A stretch of 64,000 nt of DNA from Agromyces hippuratus (GTDB taxonomy: Bacteria > Actinomycetota > Actinomycetes > Actinomycetales > Microbacteriaceae): NCBI RefSeq assembly GCF_013410355.1, contig NZ_JACCFI010000001.1:2232001-2296000 (forward strand). Direction: 5' to 3'. This document shows positions 60,862 through 64,000 of the stretch, in pieces. The notes beneath the pieces were generated by a model, which saw nothing but the letters and a program-made list of their open reading frames with translations, was not told the DNA's origin and did no database searches. A program made the translations under genes and the position numbers. The first letter of the stretch is position 1; every line of letters starts with the position of its first letter.

Positions 60862-61560
60862 ATGCGCATCGGTGTCATCACCTTCCCCGGCTCGCTCGAC
60901 GACCGCGACGCCCAGCGTGCGGTGCGCCTCGCGGGGGCCGAGCCCGTCGCCCTCTGGCACGGCTCGCACGACCTCGAGGGCGTCGACGCGCTGATCCTGC
61001 CCGGCGGCTTCAGTTACGGCGACTACCTGCGCTGCGGCGCGATCGCCTCGCTCAGCCCGATCATGACCGAGGTCGTCTCCGCGGCGAACTCCGGCATGCC
61101 CGTGCTCGGCATCTGCAACGGCTTCCAGATGCTGACCGAGGCGGGCCTCCTCGAGGGCGGGCTCATCCGCAACGACCACGGCTCGTTCATCTGCCGCGAC
61201 CAGGTGCTCACGGTCGAGAACGCGTCGACCGACTGGACCGGCGACTTCGAGGCCGGCCAGCAGATCACGATCCCGCTGAAGAACGGCGAGGGCGGCTTCA
61301 TCGCCTCCGATGAGACGCTCGACCGGCTCGAGGGCGAGGGCCGCGTGGTCTTCCGCTACGTCGACGTGAACCCCAACGGCTCGCTCCGCGACATCGCGGG
61401 CATCTCGAACGCCCGCGGCAACGTGGTCGGCCTCATGCCGCACCCCGAGCACGCGGTCGAGCCCGGCTTCGGCCCCGACACCGCCGCCGCGATGCGCTCC
61501 GGCGTCGACGGCCTCGGCTTCTTCACGAGCATCGTGAAGCGCGCGCTCGTCGACGCGTAG
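60862..61560 (+). CDS. purQ: Phosphoribosylformylglycinamidine synthase subunit PurQ
   Basis: A 232-residue class I glutaminase that supplies ammonia to PurL. The nucleophile is in LGICNGFQ and the His-Glu pair in MPHPEHAVE. RIGVITFPGSLDDRDAQRAV opens the fold. The start ATG is close to the purS stop. A strong terminator follows, so the operon ends here without purL. Confidence 0.97.
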   Translation: MRIGVITFPGSLDDRDAQRAVRLAGAEPVALWHGSHDLEGVDALILPGGFSYGDYLRCGAIASLSPIMTEVVSAANSGMPVLGICNGFQMLTEAGLLEGGLIRNDHGSFICRDQVLTVENASTDWTGDFEAGQQITIPLKNGEGGFIASDETLDRLEGEGRVVFRYVDVNPNGSLRDIAGISNARGNVVGLMPHPEHAVEPGFGPDTAAAMRSGVDGLGFFTSIVKRALVDA

Positions 61561-61576
61561 TTCCACACCTCTGCAG

Positions 61577-61600
61577 CGGGCGGCCCGGTCGGGCCGCCCG
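61577..61600 (+). terminator. Terminator after purQ
   Basis: CGGGCGGCCC and GGGCCGCCCG pair perfectly around GGTC and are followed by TTGCCGTTT, a partial T-tract. Confidence 0.85.
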
Positions 61601-61640
61601 TTGCCGTTTCCGGCGCCGCTGCGGCGAACGGCCTGCGCGG

Positions 61641-62360
61641 TCAGCGGTACTCGGGATTCGCCTCGAAGCCGGAGCGGTCGCCACCGTCCCAGTCGGCGCG
61701 CAGGTTGCCGCCGACCGGAAAGCCGCCCGCGTCCTTCAGCAGCCGCCCGAGGTGCAGCAGGTTGTACGTCATGAACGTCGTGTTGCGATTGGTGAAGTCG
61801 TTCTCGGGGCCTCCCGAGCCCGGATCGAGGTAGCTCGGGCCGGGGCCGGCCTCGCCGATCCAGCCCGCGTCGGCACCCGGCGGGATCGCGTAGCCGATGT
61901 GCTGCAGGCTGTAGAGCAGGTTCATCGCGCAGTGCTTGACGCCGTCTTCGTTGCCGGTGATGATCGCGCCGCCGACCTTGCCGTAGTAGACGTACTGGCC
62001 GCGGTCGTTGAACTCGCCGCTCATCGAGTAGAGCCGCTCGACGAGCCGCTTCGTGACCGACGAGTTGTCGCCGAGCCAGATCGGCCCGCCGATGACGAGG
62101 ATGTCGGCGGCCTCGACGAGCGGCCACACCTCGTCGGGCCAGGCGTCGACCGGCCAGCCGTGCTCGCGCATGTCGGGGTAGACCCCGGTCGCGACCTCGA
62201 GGTCGACGAACCGCACGGTGTCGACGTGCACGCCGCGCCCGCGCATGAGGGCGATGCTCGCGTCCATCAGGCCCTGGGTGTTGCTCGGCTCAGGACTTCG
62301 CTTCAGCGTGCAGTTGACGTAGAGCGCTCGCAGGTCAGAGAAATCCGGCAACTCGGCCAT
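61641..62360 (-). CDS. Flavodoxin family protein (NADPH-dependent FMN reductase-like)
   Basis: A 239-residue flavoprotein. NCTLKRSPEPSNTQGLMD is the FMN-phosphate loop, ADILVIGGPIWLGDNS the second FMN loop and GNEDGVKHCAMNLLYSLQHIGY the third. This is the pattern of WrbA/FMN-reductase-like proteins. It could reduce quinones or act with the neighbouring oxidoreductase. The exact partner is unknown. Confidence 0.85.
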   Translation of the reverse strand: MAELPDFSDLRALYVNCTLKRSPEPSNTQGLMDASIALMRGRGVHVDTVRFVDLEVATGVYPDMREHGWPVDAWPDEVWPLVEAADILVIGGPIWLGDNSSVTKRLVERLYSMSGEFNDRGQYVYYGKVGGAIITGNEDGVKHCAMNLLYSLQHIGYAIPPGADAGWIGEAGPGPSYLDPGSGGPENDFTNRNTTFMTYNLLHLGRLLKDAGGFPVGGNLRADWDGGDRSGFEANPEYR

Positions 62361-62410
62361 GGCGCAGATGCTACTCGCGGGTCGGATCGACCGACAGGGC
62401 TGCGAGTGCC

Positions 62411-64000
62411 TCAGCCGCGTCGGTCGAGCAGTTCCTCCTGCGTCGGCCGCTCATCGGCGGCGCTCCGGCGCGGCCAGTACGACAGGGCGCGCTCGGCCAT
62501 GGCGGTGATCGTGAGCGACGGATTCACGCCCGGGTTCGCCGGCATCGCGGCACCGTCGACGACGTGCAGCCCCGGGTGGCCCCACACGCGGTGGTACGGG
62601 TCGACGACGCCGTGCTCGGGATCGCCCGCGACCACGGCACCGCCGAGGAAGTGCGCGGTCAGGGGAATGCCGAAGACCTCGGGCCACGAGCCCCGCGCCG
62701 CCGCGGGCACGCCGCCGGCCGCCTGCATGCGGGCGGCGATCGCCTGGGCGGCGAGGTGCGCACCGGGCAGGTGGCTCGGGTTCGGCTCGCCCTCGCCCTG
62801 GGCGCTCGTGAGCACCGTGCGCCCGAAGCGGCGTCGGAGCGAGAGGGTGAGCGAGTTGTCGGCCGTCTGCATGACGAGCGCGATGATGCCGCGTTCGCTC
62901 CAGCGCCGCAGCGAGCTCAGGCGCAGGGTCGTGATCGGATGCCGCAGCGCCCCGCCGATCAACGCGCCGAGCCGCCCGAGCAGGGGGCGACCGCCGGGCA
63001 CGAGGCCCGTCGCGAGCGCACCCATGAGGTTCGACCCCGGGCCGTACCGCACGTTCTCGACGTGCGTGCGCTCGTCGACGTGGAACGAGGTGGTGATCGC
63101 GACGCCGCTCGCGAGGCCGAGCCCCTCGGGCACCGAGACCGCGACCGCCCCATCGAGCGCCTCGGAGTTCGTGCGCGTGAGGCGCCCGAGCGCGTCGGAC
63201 AGGCCGGGAAGCGCGCCCGAGTCCTTCATGCGGTGCAGGAACTGCTGCGTGCCCCACGTGCCGGCACCGAAGACCACCTGCTCCGCGGTCACCGTGCGGC
63301 GAGCGCGACCGACCCACGCACCGCTCCGCACGGTCGTCACCGTGAAGCCGCCGCCCGGGCGCTCACGCACCTCGACGACGGTGCGGAGCGGCTCGATCGT
63401 CGTGCCGAGCCGCTCGGCGAGCGCGAGGTAGTTCTTCGCGAGGGTGTTCTTCGCGCCCACCCGGCAGCCGACCATGCAGTTGCCGCAGAGCGTGCATCCG
63501 GTGCGGTCGGGGCCCTCTCCCCCGAAGAACGGATCGGGCACGGTCTCGCCGGGGCGGCCGAAGTACACCCCGACGGGAGCCCGACGGAACGTGTCGCCGA
63601 CGCCGAGGTCGTTCGCGGCATCCGCCATGATCTGCTCGACCGGACCCGAGTGCGGATACTCGGGCACGACGCCGAGCATGCGCTTCGCCGTCGCGTAGTG
63701 CGGGGAGAGCTCGGCCTGCCAGTCGGCGAGGCCGCGCCACTGCCGGTCCTCGAAGAAGGCAGGGCCGGGTTCGTAGAGGGTGTTCGCGTAGTTCAGCGAT
63801 CCCCCGCCGACGCCGGCGCCCGCCAGCACCATGACGTGCGGCAGCTTGTGGATGCGCTGCACCCCGAAGCATCCGATCGCGGGCGCCCAGAGGTAGCGCC
63901 GCACATCCCACGAGGTCTTCGCGAAGTCGGCGTCCGCGAAGCGGCGACCCGCCTCGAAGACGTGCACCCGGTAGCCCTTCGAGGCGAGGCGCAGCGCCGC
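62411..64000 (-). CDS. GMC family oxidoreductase (cholesterol-oxidase-like), 5' end cut by window edge
   Basis: At least 529 residues are visible; the N-terminal FAD Rossmann motif is beyond the window edge, but AALRLASKGYRVHVFEAGRR is its second half. LAGAGVGGGSLNYANTLYEP is the second FAD loop, and GLHVVDGAAMPANPGVNPSLTITAMAERA the GMC C-terminal signature with His/Asn. A four-cysteine run CTLCGNCMVGC lies near residue 170 of the visible part. Such enzymes oxidise sterols or other alcohols. The GTG at 63967 is internal. Confidence 0.87.
   Translation of the reverse strand, partial: AALRLASKGYRVHVFEAGRRFADADFAKTSWDVRRYLWAPAIGCFGVQRIHKLPHVMVLAGAGVGGGSLNYANTLYEPGPAFFEDRQWRGLADWQAELSPHYATAKRMLGVVPEYPHSGPVEQIMADAANDLGVGDTFRRAPVGVYFGRPGETVPDPFFGGEGPDRTGCTLCGNCMVGCRVGAKNTLAKNYLALAERLGTTIEPLRTVVEVRERPGGGFTVTTVRSGAWVGRARRTVTAEQVVFGAGTWGTQQFLHRMKDSGALPGLSDALGRLTRTNSEALDGAVAVSVPEGLGLASGVAITTSFHVDERTHVENVRYGPGSNLMGALATGLVPGGRPLLGRLGALIGGALRHPITTLRLSSLRRWSERGIIALVMQTADNSLTLSLRRRFGRTVLTSAQGEGEPNPSHLPGAHLAAQAIAARMQAAGGVPAAARGSWPEVFGIPLTAHFLGGAVVAGDPEHGVVDPYHRVWGHPGLHVVDGAAMPANPGVNPSLTITAMAERALSYWPRRSAADERPTQEELLDRRG

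Overview
The window is about 70% GC with GTG starts common, few rare codons and a dense GGATGCC/GGCATCC heptamer bias. Protein types (DUF3073, sterol-carrier-like protein beside purF, DUF6226, LAxTG wall anchors, split PurS/PurQ) point to an actinobacterium of the family Microbacteriaceae, perhaps near Agromyces. No tRNA, rRNA, insertion sequence, phage or CRISPR array was seen; this is ordinary chromosome with several specialised islands.

Layout. 1-2.65 kb: hutG (cut by the window edge), an acetyltransferase and an epimerase. 2.8-7.7 kb: a copper-export block with a His-rich CopB-type P-ATPase and a CopZ-like/DUF305 pair, both behind CsoR-like operators. 7.9-9.7 kb: a DGPF protein with its ECF42-type sigma factor. 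9.7-18.8 kb: an RND pump and a cell-surface block with a six-repeat chaplin-like protein and a phytase-like esterase, both ending in LASTG sorting signals. 19-24.5 kb: MocR/YczE, a TipA-like MerR regulator and a DUF4097-PadR pair with conspicuous operators. 24.5-27.8 kb: DyP peroxidase, PCu(A)C chaperone, CopC and a small membrane protein, a periplasmic copper-handling operon. 27.9-30 kb: a KimA-like potassium transporter.

33-41 kb carries purM, purF, purD and purC with lspA among them; purS-purQ lie at 60.5-61.6 kb. 43.6-53.5 kb is a sialic-acid-type catabolic and uptake locus: nanE, nanK, nanA, an oligopeptide-type ABC transporter with a fused permease-ATPase, a GntR/FCD regulator and an acetylxylan-esterase-like deacetylase. 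A shared 13-bp palindrome (GACATCNGAYGTC) lies before both the transporter operon and the esterase, which ties them into one regulon. 53.9-57.1 kb is a tryptophan-degradation operon: kynA, an amidohydrolase in the formamidase position, kynU. The end holds a PadR-MFS drug-efflux pair, purS-purQ, a flavodoxin and a GMC oxidoreductase cut by the window edge.

Two genome-scale patterns stand out. A palindromic repeat (core GTTTCGACAGGCTC) sits mostly at convergent gene ends, and one copy lies in frame inside the copper ATPase gene. Many genes have a TANNNT box ending 5-8 bases before the start codon, which predicts leaderless transcripts.
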